Below, piece by piece: positions 9,522 through 18,682 of a DNA stretch of 64,000 bases (positions are counted from its first letter, which is position 1; every line of letters starts with the position of its first letter). The notes under the pieces were generated by a model, which was given only the letters and a program-made list of their open reading frames with translations, was not told the origin of the DNA and did not search any database. Position numbers and translations under genes: made by a program. Source of the DNA: Bacteroidetes bacterium GWF2_33_16 (GTDB lineage: Bacteria > Bacteroidota > Bacteroidia > Bacteroidales > UBA12077); the NCBI GenBank assembly GCA_001768565.1, contig MEOE01000018.1:1-64000 (forward strand), read 5' to 3'.

Positions 9522-10616
9522 ATGCCATTAACAAAAAAGAAAAATAAATACCTTCTGATTTTTGGTATATGGATGGGATTTGGATTAATATATGGATTCC
9601 AAACGTATCTGTTTAATGAGTTTGAAGGATATAATTGCAATGTTTTTGCTACTGTGGCTGATCAAATGCCAACATTTATACTTTGGGGATTCTATACATT
9701 ATTAATATTCTGGATTATTAAAAAATTTCCACCTGATCAGACAAATAAACTGCTTTTGTTTTTTGGCATCCATCTAGTTACTGTTATTATTATTTCATTT
9801 TTTCATGTAACAGTACTAGCCTATTTTCGTTGGTTATATTATTCTTACACAGGAAGATTAAATGAATCATTTACATCATATTTATTGAGGTATTCGATTG
9901 CATGGTTGTTTTTACAATACCTATTATATATTGCTGTGGTAATAACTGGCTACGCAATTGATTTTTATCGTAAATACAGGGATAAGGAATCACAAAACCT
10001 CGAGCTTGAAAAGCTATTATCAGAGGCAAAACTAAATGCACTGAAAATGCAATTACATCCTCATTTCCTTTTTAATACGCTTAATACCATTAGCATGCTA
10101 ATCCGAAAAAACGATGATCAGCAGGCAATAAAAACCATTGCAGGCCTTAGCGATTTGCTTCGTTATGTTTTAGAAACACGTGATACACAATGGACATATC
10201 TTAAAAAAGAATTGGAATTAATCGAAAAATATTTATCCATAATATCATTACGTTTTCCTAAGAAGATTAATTACGAAATAGAAATTTCATCTGAAGCAGA
10301 AAATATTTATATTCCTGATTTGATTCTACAACCTATTGTCGAGAATTCTGTCAAACATGGATTGAGTGAAAAAAAAGAAAATGGAAAAATAAGTATCTAT
10401 GCTAATAAAAAAGGAGAGAAATTAGAAATAATTGTAAAAGATAATGGCATTGGTTTCGATAGCTCAAACTATGGAGTATCTTCGTTTGGTATTGGAATAA
10501 AAAATACAGGTGAAAGACTTAAAAAAATATATGACAATAAAGCTGTTTTCGAAATCGATAGTAAAAAAGACGAAGGGACAGTAGTTCGTTTTGTGCTACC
10601 CGTAAAAGTTGCTTAA
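9522..10616 (+). CDS. LytS/YehU-type sensor histidine kinase
   Basis: Four membrane helices in the first 160 residues, a short coiled region, then the His_kinase domain: KMQLHPHFLFNTLNTISML carries the phospho-acceptor His (about residue 186), and the ATPase part shows LILQPIVENSVKHGL (N box) and VKDNGIGFD (G1). It is 364 aa, typical of 5TM-lacking LytS-like kinases of Bacteroidota. The stop overlaps the ribosome-binding region of the next gene, whose ATG follows 1 nt after it, so the two are cotranscribed and form a two-component pair. The input signal is unknown. Confidence 0.93.
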   Translation: MPLTKKKNKYLLIFGIWMGFGLIYGFQTYLFNEFEGYNCNVFATVADQMPTFILWGFYTLLIFWIIKKFPPDQTNKLLLFFGIHLVTVIIISFFHVTVLAYFRWLYYSYTGRLNESFTSYLLRYSIAWLFLQYLLYIAVVITGYAIDFYRKYRDKESQNLELEKLLSEAKLNALKMQLHPHFLFNTLNTISMLIRKNDDQQAIKTIAGLSDLLRYVLETRDTQWTYLKKELELIEKYLSIISLRFPKKINYEIEISSEAENIYIPDLILQPIVENSVKHGLSEKKENGKISIYANKKGEKLEIIVKDNGIGFDSSNYGVSSFGIGIKNTGERLKKIYDNKAVFEIDSKKDEGTVVRFVLPVKVA

Positions 10617-10617
10617 A

Positions 10618-11415
10618 ATGGAAAATTCATTCTGTAGAATAAAAACATTAATTGTTGATGATGAGCAATATGCACGTGAAGGAATAAGTATTTTATTGCA
10701 ACATGATTTAGACATTGAGTTAATTGGTGAATCAGATAATGGTATTGATGCTGTTGAACTCATTAAAACCAAAAAGCCAGACTTACTTTTTCTCGATATT
10801 CAGATGCCTAAGTTAAATGGTTTTCAGGTGTTAGAGTCATTAAAACCAAATGAAATTCCCCTAACAGTTTTTGTAACATCGTTTGATAAATTTGCACTCA
10901 AAGCTTTCGAGGTAAATGCAATTGATTACCTGCTAAAACCTTTTGATGATGATCAGTTTTATAGGTCACTGCAAAAGGCTAAGCAGTTTATTTGTCAACA
11001 ACGAAGTGTCGAATTTCAGGTAAAAATGACTGAATTACTTTCAAATATTGGAGTTATTAATAACGAAACAAGTGGAAATGTAAAATATATTGATAGGTTA
11101 GTAGTTAAAGATGCAAAAGGCATGATTATTATAAAAACTTCTGATATTGATTGGATACTGGCTGATGACTATTATGCAAAAATTGTCGTAAAAAATAAAA
11201 TACATTTGCTGCGCGAAAGCCTGAATGAATTAGAAAAAAGGCTAAATCCAAACCAATTTATAAGAATTCATCGAAGCACCATAATTAATATCGATCGAAT
11301 ACAATCTATTCAACATTATTCAAAAAACGACTATATTATAATTACACAACCGGGAGACAAATTTATGATGAGCAGATTGAAACGAGATGAGATTTTTAAG
11401 CATTTCGGAATATAG
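10618..11415 (+). CDS. LytTR-family response regulator
   Basis: Receiver domain (about 8-125) with the acidic pair in IVDDEQYAREG, phospho-acceptor Asp in LLFLDIQMPKLNGF, the Ser/Thr position in FVTSFD and Lys in YLLKPFDDD. A C-terminal LytTR DNA-binding domain (about 160-262) contains LRESLNELEKRL and FIRIHRSTIINIDRIQ. Forms an operon with the kinase just upstream. The gap behind it contains two CCC-rich units 42 bp apart (11419 and 11461), perhaps a weaker version of the LytTR-type repeat seen at 4819-4912. The next gene (DUF5916) may be its target, by position only. Confidence 0.94.
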   Translation: MENSFCRIKTLIVDDEQYAREGISILLQHDLDIELIGESDNGIDAVELIKTKKPDLLFLDIQMPKLNGFQVLESLKPNEIPLTVFVTSFDKFALKAFEVNAIDYLLKPFDDDQFYRSLQKAKQFICQQRSVEFQVKMTELLSNIGVINNETSGNVKYIDRLVVKDAKGMIIIKTSDIDWILADDYYAKIVVKNKIHLLRESLNELEKRLNPNQFIRIHRSTIINIDRIQSIQHYSKNDYIIITQPGDKFMMSRLKRDEIFKHFGI

Positions 11416-11524
11416 CATCCCTAAAAATAATTCAATTTCATCTGTTCCCTGCAGTTAATACCCAGCTCACTGAAAATTGATTTTTTATGATTTAAGTTCA
11501 TAATAGTTTTACAACAAAAACATT

Positions 11525-13729
11525 ATGAAAAGGAATTTAGTTTTTTTCGGGTTTCTATATGTTTTTATAACTGGAAATATATATGCTAATACTACTTTCG
11601 ATCCTCCAGAAGCTCGTTTAAATATCTTCGCTTCCCGAACAACCTCGAAAATTAGTATCGATGGCCAATTGAGCGATGCTGCATGGAAAAATATTGTCCC
11701 AATAAATGGTTTTGTCCAGCAAGAACCCAATCCTGGCGAAAAAGCCACATTTGATACTGATGTATATGTGCTGTATGACGATAATAGCATCTACTTTGGT
11801 TTTTTTTGCTATGATTCACTAAAAGCAAATCGTGTTGTTGTAAATAGCATGAAACGCGACTTCGGAGATAATAATGATTATATCAATATTAGTATCGATG
11901 CATTTTATGATAAACGCACAGCTTTTGTCTTTTACGCTAATCCTTATGGTGCACAAGGCGATTTAATTTGTATTGACGATCAGCTTTTTGATATGGACTG
12001 GAATTCGGTTTGGAAAGTACAGACTTCTATTACAGATTCTGGTTGGATAGCCGAATTCGAGATACCATGGAAAACATTAAGATATGAAAACCGAACTACA
12101 GATCAAACTTTTGGAATAAATTTTGGACGCTGTACGCGACGTATCAACGAAACATCATCATGGTCGCCTATTCCAAGAGTTTTTGGGCCTAATAACATGC
12201 GTTATGCTGGCGAAATTAAATTATATAATTTACCTAAACCTTCTACAAATATACGTTTGCAGCCTTATGCTCTAGGAAACATTAATCAAAATACAACTAA
12301 TTCTTCGAGTGCAAAAGACAATACCTCAACCCAAAACCTTAATTATGGAGGTGAGATAAAATGGGCTATAACTTCCAAAACAGTTTTAGATCTTACCTAT
12401 AACACGGATTTTGCACAAGCAGAAGTAGATGAACAGATAAATAATTATGACAGATTTTCAGTATATTTTCCTGAAAAAAGGCAATTTTTTCTCGAAAACG
12501 CAAGTGCATTTACTCCAACATTTTATACCCATTATCAAAATCAACCATTTTATAGCCGCAGAATTGGATTAGATGATGTTGGAAATCCGATTCCAATTGT
12601 TGCAGGTGGGCGAATTGTATCAAAAACAGATAATAACATGATTGGAGCATTATTGATCCGTCAAAAGGCGAGTGATTATTTCCCGGCAACAAATTTTGGT
12701 GTTTTTAGATACACGAACAATCTTAACGAAAACCATCAGCTTGGAGGCCTAGTATCTGTACGTGCCGATGAGGCATTTGATTCAATAGCTTCAGTTCAGA
12801 ATTATACTGCTACTATTGATGGAGTCAGCCAACTTTCAAGTTCATTACGCTGGACATATATGGTAAGTGGAACAAAAACTGTTGGTAAAAATAATGGCGA
12901 TGGACTTTCAGCAAGCTCATGGTTTCTTAAAAATACGAATAATTCAGTTTCATGGCTTACACAAACCTATATTATGGATTCATATAATCCTGAGGCTGGT
13001 TTTGTAAATCGTAAAAATATTATTTACCATGCCGCAGGAACACGATTGCGCTGGAGACCAGAATGGAGACCAAAAAATGTAAGAACAATTAGTCCAGCGA
13101 TTTATTTCGAGAACTATTTGAATGCAAAAAATCAAAGGTATATAGAGGGCATATATACTCTTAGGCCATTTATGATTGAATTTCAAAATGGCGCAATTAT
13201 TGGATGGGCAATTGATTATCAGTACCAAAACCTAGAAGAAGATTTTTACCCTCTGGGTATTCAAATCGAAATGGGTGAATATCATTATTTACAGTATTAT
13301 GCTTCTTTTCTTTCGGATCCATCAAGGAGGTTTGCCTATACTATAGCTTGGCGTAAAGGTGCGTTTTATGATGGATTAATAGACCGATATCGATTTACAC
13401 TTAGATATAATATTATTCCGAATATATCTATTGCTGGTGATTATTTTCTTACAAGTTTTAAAAATGTTGGAGTTAATAAAATAGATTTGGATGTAACTCT
13501 TTTATCTTCAGAATTAGTGCTTGCATTAAATCCTAAATTACAATTAACCACACGCTATCAGTGGAACACGGCCAACGATATGCAGAATTGGAATATACGT
13601 TTTTCCTGGGAGTTTAGACCGCTTTCTTATGTCTACCTTATTTTTAACTCAAACGAATGGATTAACTCTGAAGCAACTTATGCCAATCAAAATATGATTG
13701 GAAAAATTTCTTATATGATGCAGTTTTAG
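11525..13729 (+). CDS. DUF5916 outer-membrane protein with CBM9-like N-terminal domain
   Basis: Signal peptide of about 20 residues (hydrophobic run ending NIYANTTF), then a carbohydrate-binding family 9-like beta domain (about 35-225: SKISIDGQLSDAAWKNI, TDVYVLYDDNSIYFGFFCYDS), then a long DUF5916 region rich in alternating aromatic/polar residues (about 245-734) ending in a strand with terminal Phe (MIGKISYMMQF), as in outer-membrane beta-barrels. At 734 aa it is normal for this Bacteroidota family. It follows a LytS/LytTR pair. The role is unknown; binding of a glycan at the surface is an inference from the CBM9-like fold. Confidence 0.85.
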   Translation: MKRNLVFFGFLYVFITGNIYANTTFDPPEARLNIFASRTTSKISIDGQLSDAAWKNIVPINGFVQQEPNPGEKATFDTDVYVLYDDNSIYFGFFCYDSLKANRVVVNSMKRDFGDNNDYINISIDAFYDKRTAFVFYANPYGAQGDLICIDDQLFDMDWNSVWKVQTSITDSGWIAEFEIPWKTLRYENRTTDQTFGINFGRCTRRINETSSWSPIPRVFGPNNMRYAGEIKLYNLPKPSTNIRLQPYALGNINQNTTNSSSAKDNTSTQNLNYGGEIKWAITSKTVLDLTYNTDFAQAEVDEQINNYDRFSVYFPEKRQFFLENASAFTPTFYTHYQNQPFYSRRIGLDDVGNPIPIVAGGRIVSKTDNNMIGALLIRQKASDYFPATNFGVFRYTNNLNENHQLGGLVSVRADEAFDSIASVQNYTATIDGVSQLSSSLRWTYMVSGTKTVGKNNGDGLSASSWFLKNTNNSVSWLTQTYIMDSYNPEAGFVNRKNIIYHAAGTRLRWRPEWRPKNVRTISPAIYFENYLNAKNQRYIEGIYTLRPFMIEFQNGAIIGWAIDYQYQNLEEDFYPLGIQIEMGEYHYLQYYASFLSDPSRRFAYTIAWRKGAFYDGLIDRYRFTLRYNIIPNISIAGDYFLTSFKNVGVNKIDLDVTLLSSELVLALNPKLQLTTRYQWNTANDMQNWNIRFSWEFRPLSYVYLIFNSNEWINSEATYANQNMIGKISYMMQF

Positions 13730-13778
13730 AATATTTAATATTAAGAAGAAATAATTGAATTATTTAATTCCATTAATC

Positions 13779-14210
13779 ATGAAAAATAAAATCGTTTACA
13801 AAGAAATTCTTCCATTAAAAAATGATTTGTATCATCTGTTTATATCAACAGGTTGGAATGAAGAATATAGACTTTCTGGAGAAAGGATATATAAGGCATT
13901 AGGAAATAATTGGTTTTGTATTTCAGCTTTTTATAATAATGAACTTGTCGGCTTTGGCAGAGTTGTATCTGATGGAGTTTTACATGCCATGATATATGAC
14001 CTTATTACTTTACCTGAATTCCAGAAAAGTGGAATTGGATCTACCATATTAAAAACTCTTGTTCAAAAATGTGTCCAATGCAATATTCCAGATATCCAGC
14101 TTTTTTGCGCCAGTGGTAAACGTATGTTTTACGAAAAAAGAGGTTTTGTTGCAAGATCTGAAGATGGTCCGGGAATGCAATATCAAATTAAAACAAATCA
14201 AAATAAATGA
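13779..14210 (+). CDS. GNAT-family N-acetyltransferase
   Basis: A 143-aa acetyl-CoA-dependent acyltransferase. The fold is shown by LVGFGRVVSDG (strand 4), IYDLITLPEFQKSGIGSTIL (acetyl-CoA loop Q-K-S-G-I-G) and FCASGKRMFYEKRGF. Start taken at the ATG giving MKNKIVYKEI; an upstream TTG at 13755 is in frame but less likely. The stop codon overlaps the next ATG (ATGA), so it is coupled to the PAS gene. The acceptor substrate cannot be inferred. Confidence 0.85.
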   Translation: MKNKIVYKEILPLKNDLYHLFISTGWNEEYRLSGERIYKALGNNWFCISAFYNNELVGFGRVVSDGVLHAMIYDLITLPEFQKSGIGSTILKTLVQKCVQCNIPDIQLFCASGKRMFYEKRGFVARSEDGPGMQYQIKTNQNK

Positions 14211-14548
14211 AAGAACACGAATGGATTAAGGAAATTAATATAGCAATTAATGTTTGCAACAAAGAAGGCAATTTGTTATTCCTTAATGATAAAGCAATTG
14301 AATTATTTAAAAATGATGGTGGTGAAAAACTCATTGGCCAAAATATTATTAATTGCCATCCCGAGAAAGAAAGGCAAAAATTAATTAAAATGCTCAATAA
14401 TCCTAATGTTAATTGTTACACAATAGAAAGAACATCTGGTAAAAAACTAATTTATCAAGCCCCTTGGTATGTGAATGGTACATATATGGGATATACCGAG
14501 TTTATTATTGAATTACCTATCAGTTTGTCAAATAAGAAAATTGAATAA
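14207..14548 (+). CDS. Stand-alone PAS-domain protein
   Basis: One small PAS domain and nothing else: INVCNKEGNLLFLNDKAIELF is the PAS core, LIGQNIINCHPEKERQKL the helix segment resembling the CHPxxS/R motif of DUF438-type PAS modules, and YVNGTYMGYTEFIIEL the last strands. 113 aa, no output domain. It overlaps the upstream GNAT stop by 4 bp and is 12 bp before the SDR gene, so the three are probably one operon. It might act as a small-molecule or redox sensor for a neighbour, but nothing in the sequence shows this. Confidence 0.75.
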   Translation: MKEHEWIKEINIAINVCNKEGNLLFLNDKAIELFKNDGGEKLIGQNIINCHPEKERQKLIKMLNNPNVNCYTIERTSGKKLIYQAPWYVNGTYMGYTEFIIELPISLSNKKIE

Positions 14549-14560
14549 TTAAAACACAAA

Positions 14561-15304
14561 ATGAATAAAACTGTATTAATAACTGGAGCCACAGGAGGAA
14601 TAGGTTCATGTTTAGTTAAAGAACTAGCAAGTAAAGGTTATAATATTGTAATAAATTACAATAATTCTAATCAGAAAGCTAATAAATTAGCATATGAGAT
14701 TAACATGAGGAAGGTAAGTCAAGCCATTGCTATAAAAGCAAATGTAAAAGATAGAAAAGAAGTAAATAATTTATTTGATATTGCCCTTGGCAGTTTTAAC
14801 AACATAGATGTACTTGTTAATTGTGCTGGTAAAAATTTAGACAAACCATTTTTAGAAATGAGCGACCATGAATGGAATGAAGTACAATCAATAATATTAA
14901 AAGGAACCTTTAATTGTTCACAAGAATTTGCATTAAGATATAAAGGAAATAACGGACATATTATAAACATTGGAGCCTTAACTGCAATCAAAGGCAGAAA
15001 AAATGGAGCTAATTACTGTAGTGCGAGAGCAGGAGTATTAAATTTATCCAAATGCATGGCTCAGGAATTAGCTCCATCAATAAGAGTAAATAGTATAACT
15101 CCTGGTTGGATCAATACAAGTGAAGTTATGGAAAGATACAAACTTTTTAATCAGGAAATATATGAACAAATACTAAAAACAATCCCAATGAAAAGATTAG
15201 GTACACCAGAAGATGTCTCAAAAATGATATCATTTATGATTTGTGATTCTACTTATATAACAGGACAAAATTTCTTGGTAGATGGAGGAATGTTGATGTA
15301 TTAA
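14561..15304 (+). CDS. Short-chain dehydrogenase/reductase-like protein with altered catalytic residues
   Basis: 247 aa, FabG-like Rossmann protein. The dinucleotide motif LITGATGGIG is intact (residues 7-15), as is VNCAGKN. In the active site the alignment with FabG (IGSVVG-x-YxxxK spacing of 13 between Ser and Tyr) places Ala 139 (NIGALTA) at the catalytic Ser and Arg 156 (YCSAR) at the catalytic Lys; only Tyr 152 is kept. It is thus probably inactive as a classical reductase or does different chemistry. It sits in a compact cluster of GNAT, PAS and GNAT genes. Confidence 0.88.
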   Translation: MNKTVLITGATGGIGSCLVKELASKGYNIVINYNNSNQKANKLAYEINMRKVSQAIAIKANVKDRKEVNNLFDIALGSFNNIDVLVNCAGKNLDKPFLEMSDHEWNEVQSIILKGTFNCSQEFALRYKGNNGHIINIGALTAIKGRKNGANYCSARAGVLNLSKCMAQELAPSIRVNSITPGWINTSEVMERYKLFNQEIYEQILKTIPMKRLGTPEDVSKMISFMICDSTYITGQNFLVDGGMLMY

Positions 15305-15321
15305 ATTAAATAATTTATTGT

Positions 15322-15834
15322 ATGATACGGTTTGCGCAAGAAGAAGATTTGAATCAAATTGTTAATATTTACAATCAGGCAATTATAAATGGCACTACAG
15401 CTGATACTATACCATATAAAGTTTCAGATAAATTAAATTGGTTTAAAGAGCATTCAACTGAGTTTTATCCTATTTATATTAAGGAAGAATATGGTAAAAT
15501 AAGGGGTTGGTGCTCAATTAGTCATTACCGAACAGGAAGATTAGCTGTGGCCAGAACAGCCGAAATAAGTTACTATGTTGATTATTCATATCATAGACAA
15601 GGAATTGGTTCGGATCTTATTTCATATGCATTACAAGATTGTATAAGGATTGAAAAAAAAACGTTAATAGCTATAATTCTAGAAAACAATATACCAAGCA
15701 TAAATCTATTAAGTAAATTTGGATTTGGACAATGGGGATTTATGCCTGATGTGGCTGAATTTGGTAAAAAAACATTGGGACACCTGTTTTTGGGTAAAAA
15801 AATCGATTACGAAAGGATCATTCAGGTGCAATGA
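15322..15834 (+). CDS. GNAT acetyltransferase, phosphinothricin/amino acid acetyltransferase type
   Basis: 170 aa. Opens MIRFAQEEDLNQIVNIYNQAI and has the WCSISHYRTGR, ISYYVDYSYHRQGIGSDLI (acetyl-CoA loop R-Q-G-I-G) and IPSINLLSKFGF segments of the PAT/YncA subfamily, which acetylate methionine sulfone, sulfoximine or phosphinothricin-like amino acids. The real substrate here is unknown. It is 17 bp after the SDR gene and overlaps the next reading frame by 4 bp. Confidence 0.87.
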   Translation: MIRFAQEEDLNQIVNIYNQAIINGTTADTIPYKVSDKLNWFKEHSTEFYPIYIKEEYGKIRGWCSISHYRTGRLAVARTAEISYYVDYSYHRQGIGSDLISYALQDCIRIEKKTLIAIILENNIPSINLLSKFGFGQWGFMPDVAEFGKKTLGHLFLGKKIDYERIIQVQ

Positions 15835-15881
15835 ATAGCTTTTGTTTACGTCTTTTGTACAAGTTGAAAAAATATGCTACA

Positions 15882-17564
15882 ATGAACAAAAGAATTTTAT
15901 TTGTATTGTTTTTAATAGAACTGATTTTTCCTGGTACTTTGAAATCGAATCATAGACAACAAAATACTGTTGATTCAATTATCAGTTTCTGGAATGATTC
16001 AATTCCAAAGCTATTAAATTCGCAAAATGTTCCGGGTATGGCCCTTGCTGTTGTTTCTGATAGTGAAGTGATTTGGGAGCAGGGGTATGGGTTTACTGAT
16101 ACTTTATCAAAAATTCCGGTTACATCAGCAACTTTGTTCAGTTTGCAATCCATTTCAAAAAATTTTACTGCTATGGCAGTCTTAGTTGCAGTGCAGGAGG
16201 GTTTGCTCAACTTAGATACTCCAATTAGTCTATATTTAAACGATTTTACAGTTAATAGCCGATACGAATCAAATCCCGAGAATATAATTACACTTCGTCA
16301 TTTATTGAGTCATCGTGCAGGATTTACACACGAAGCTCCAATAGGAAATAATTATTACCCTGAAGGCAGTTTTGATGAACATATTAAGAGCATTTCAGAC
16401 ACATGGCTGCGTTTTCCAATTTATCAACGTTTTAGTTATTCAAATCTAGGAGTTGACCTTGCCGGGTATATTATCGAAAAAGTTTTTGGTATTCCTTTTC
16501 ATAAGTATGTCGAAGAAAAAGTATTAAAATCTATTGGTATGAATGCAAGCACTTTCAATATAGAAAGGATAAAAGGAAATAAAGAAAAGGCATTGGGGCA
16601 TAGAAAAAAAATTGCTGTTCCAATTGAGATACCTATGATACCATCCGGTGGATTATATTCAAACGCAAACGAGCTGGCTAAATGGGTTCAATTTCATCTG
16701 AACAATGGAAGAATAAACAATAAACAACTAATTAATAAGATGTTATTAGACGAAATGTACAAAATACCTGACAGAGACCCAAAACAAATTCAAGGATATG
16801 GATTAGGAACTGCAGTAAAGTATGAAAATGGGGAAATTGTTCTTAGCCATGGAGGAAATGGTTTTGGGTTTAATGCTTATATGATGTGGCACCCCAAGTA
16901 TAAGCTTGGAGTGGTAATGCTTACTAATTCTGTAGATCATAATTTTCAACAGTCCCTACCTGAAGATATCTTAAATAGTTTTATTAAACTTAAAACAGGA
17001 GAAGCCAAAAAGGATAATAGTCTTTTAAAAAATGGTGATGAACAAGTCATTTATAAAGATACTTTATCCTTAAAAAAATTAGCAGGAACTTATTTATATA
17101 ATAGTGGTGGTAGGATGATTCTTGTTTATAAAAATGAACAGTTAGGAGTTGAATCGGGAGAAAAATTTATACCTTTTTATTTTGTTTCTAATAAAGAAGC
17201 ATTTAACCAGCTAGGGAGGTATTGTTTTTATTACTATTTTGTAACAGATAAAGATGGAATTCCAATAAATATTATTCGCCTTTATGATGGGGAACATCTT
17301 GATTTCGTTGAAGGATTATCTGAAAAATCAGGTCCAGATAAAAAAGAATGGGATAAATACATTGGGAAATATAGCTATTCTATTATGGGCAAACCTATTT
17401 CGATGCCAATTGAAATTATCAAAAAGAATGGATATTTATACTTTGGTGATTACATAAAACTTACTGAATATAAGACCGGGTTGTTTTTTTCTTCAAACGG
17501 TGAGCTTTTTGATTTTACTGGAGAATTTCTAATATGGCGAAATATAAAATTAATAAAAGAGTAA
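15882..17564 (+). CDS. Serine hydrolase, class C beta-lactamase/D-aminopeptidase-like family
   Basis: Secreted or periplasmic serine hydrolase. Signal peptide ILFVLFLIELIFPGTL follows the chosen start MNKRI; an upstream in-frame ATG at 15831 would put 17 extra residues before it. Catalytic motifs are SISK (Ser 90, Lys 93), YSN in FSYSNLGVDLAG, and HGG in LSHGGNGFGFN. A C-terminal extension (about 385-560) forms the lipocalin-like domain often attached to such enzymes. At 560 aa it fits the group of penicillin-binding-protein-like peptidases and esterases; a beta-lactamase role is not implied. Confidence 0.88.
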   Translation: MNKRILFVLFLIELIFPGTLKSNHRQQNTVDSIISFWNDSIPKLLNSQNVPGMALAVVSDSEVIWEQGYGFTDTLSKIPVTSATLFSLQSISKNFTAMAVLVAVQEGLLNLDTPISLYLNDFTVNSRYESNPENIITLRHLLSHRAGFTHEAPIGNNYYPEGSFDEHIKSISDTWLRFPIYQRFSYSNLGVDLAGYIIEKVFGIPFHKYVEEKVLKSIGMNASTFNIERIKGNKEKALGHRKKIAVPIEIPMIPSGGLYSNANELAKWVQFHLNNGRINNKQLINKMLLDEMYKIPDRDPKQIQGYGLGTAVKYENGEIVLSHGGNGFGFNAYMMWHPKYKLGVVMLTNSVDHNFQQSLPEDILNSFIKLKTGEAKKDNSLLKNGDEQVIYKDTLSLKKLAGTYLYNSGGRMILVYKNEQLGVESGEKFIPFYFVSNKEAFNQLGRYCFYYYFVTDKDGIPINIIRLYDGEHLDFVEGLSEKSGPDKKEWDKYIGKYSYSIMGKPISMPIEIIKKNGYLYFGDYIKLTEYKTGLFFSSNGELFDFTGEFLIWRNIKLIKE

Positions 17565-17572
17565 AAGTAATT

Positions 17573-18670
17573 ATGAATACTTTATTATTAAAATACATTG
17601 CTAAATGGTACAAAGTCCTTTTTATATTTTTATTCATTCAGGGTAATATTTCTGCCCAAACTATTAAAGATTCAATAAAGATTAATCGCTTTTGTGATAA
17701 TGTTATTGTTCTTAATGTTGAGCCTGTTCAACAAAACAATACAATAGCTATTGCAACAAACAAAGGAATTGTTGTAATAGATAATAATATATCACAATCT
17801 TATGCATTGCTAATAAGAAATGCAATAATCAAAGAGTTTAATAGGGATGATTTTGCATATGTAATAAATACACACTGTGATTGGGATCATGTTGGCGGAA
17901 ATCAGGTTTTTAAAGATATTCCTATTGTTGCACATAAAAACTGCCTCGACACGTTAAAAAAATATAAAGAAGAGGGCAAAGAGAAGTTGCAAGCCGATTC
18001 AGCCTGGGCTGCATCTTCTATATCATATTATAAAGATATACTTAAGGAAATGCCCGAAAATAGCAGGAACTACCATAAGTACAAAAATGCTATTCAACGA
18101 TTTGAAATTTTTATAAATGATTTAAATAGTAATTTTGAATTTGTTCCTCCCACAATTGCTTTTACTGATTATTTATTTCTAGATATGGATAATATAAATA
18201 TTTTTCTTTATTACATGGGTAATGCACATCGCAACAGCGACATAATAATCTATATTCCTGAAGCGAACCTTTTGATTATTGGAGATTTACAATTCGATAT
18301 GAATATTTCTCATTTAAGAAGTACTGGTGCAGGATTTGATCAAAAATTAGATATAAAAAGGTGGATTGAAATATTAAGCATTATTTTGAATAGTAATAAT
18401 GATATAAAATATATAATCCCGGGTCATTATAATATTCATAATAAAGAATGGCTTGTTAGGCAGTTTGATTATTTGAAAACAATTTGGAATGATATTCAGC
18501 AAGCCAAACAAAACAATATACCTTTCAATGAATTTCTAGAAAAGATGTGTGACTGGAATAAATTCAGTTTTGATGAATCATGGAAACTGGATTTTGAATT
18601 TAAATTAGAAATCAGCGAGTTACAAAAACGTCATGTGGAACTAATTAAATTAATTTGGGAACAAAACTAA
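17573..18670 (+). CDS. Secreted metallo-beta-lactamase-fold hydrolase
   Basis: N-terminal signal sequence (hydrophobic YKVLFIFLFIQGNISAQ), then an MBL fold. The metal motif reads NTHCDWDHVGGN: His 101, Asp 105 and His 106 are conserved but the second His of HxHxDH is Asp 103. Downstream ligand regions are GNAHRNSDIIIYIPEANLLIIGDLQFD and YIIPGH. A start at 17534 would overlap the previous gene by 31 bp and place 13 charged residues before the signal peptide, so 17573 is preferred. Substrate unknown; the neighbouring serine hydrolase and DUF5694 genes follow in the same direction with short gaps and may be cotranscribed. Confidence 0.82.
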   Translation: MNTLLLKYIAKWYKVLFIFLFIQGNISAQTIKDSIKINRFCDNVIVLNVEPVQQNNTIAIATNKGIVVIDNNISQSYALLIRNAIIKEFNRDDFAYVINTHCDWDHVGGNQVFKDIPIVAHKNCLDTLKKYKEEGKEKLQADSAWAASSISYYKDILKEMPENSRNYHKYKNAIQRFEIFINDLNSNFEFVPPTIAFTDYLFLDMDNINIFLYYMGNAHRNSDIIIYIPEANLLIIGDLQFDMNISHLRSTGAGFDQKLDIKRWIEILSIILNSNNDIKYIIPGHYNIHNKEWLVRQFDYLKTIWNDIQQAKQNNIPFNEFLEKMCDWNKFSFDESWKLDFEFKLEISELQKRHVELIKLIWEQN

Positions 18671-18682
18671 ATATCAACTATT

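Noticed and set aside
15882-18670. A beta-lactam resistance pair (serine beta-lactamase fold and metallo-beta-lactamase fold)
   Set aside because: Both folds are broad. The serine protein has the long form of penicillin-binding-like peptidases and the metallo protein has an altered ligand set; nothing indicates beta-lactam hydrolysis.
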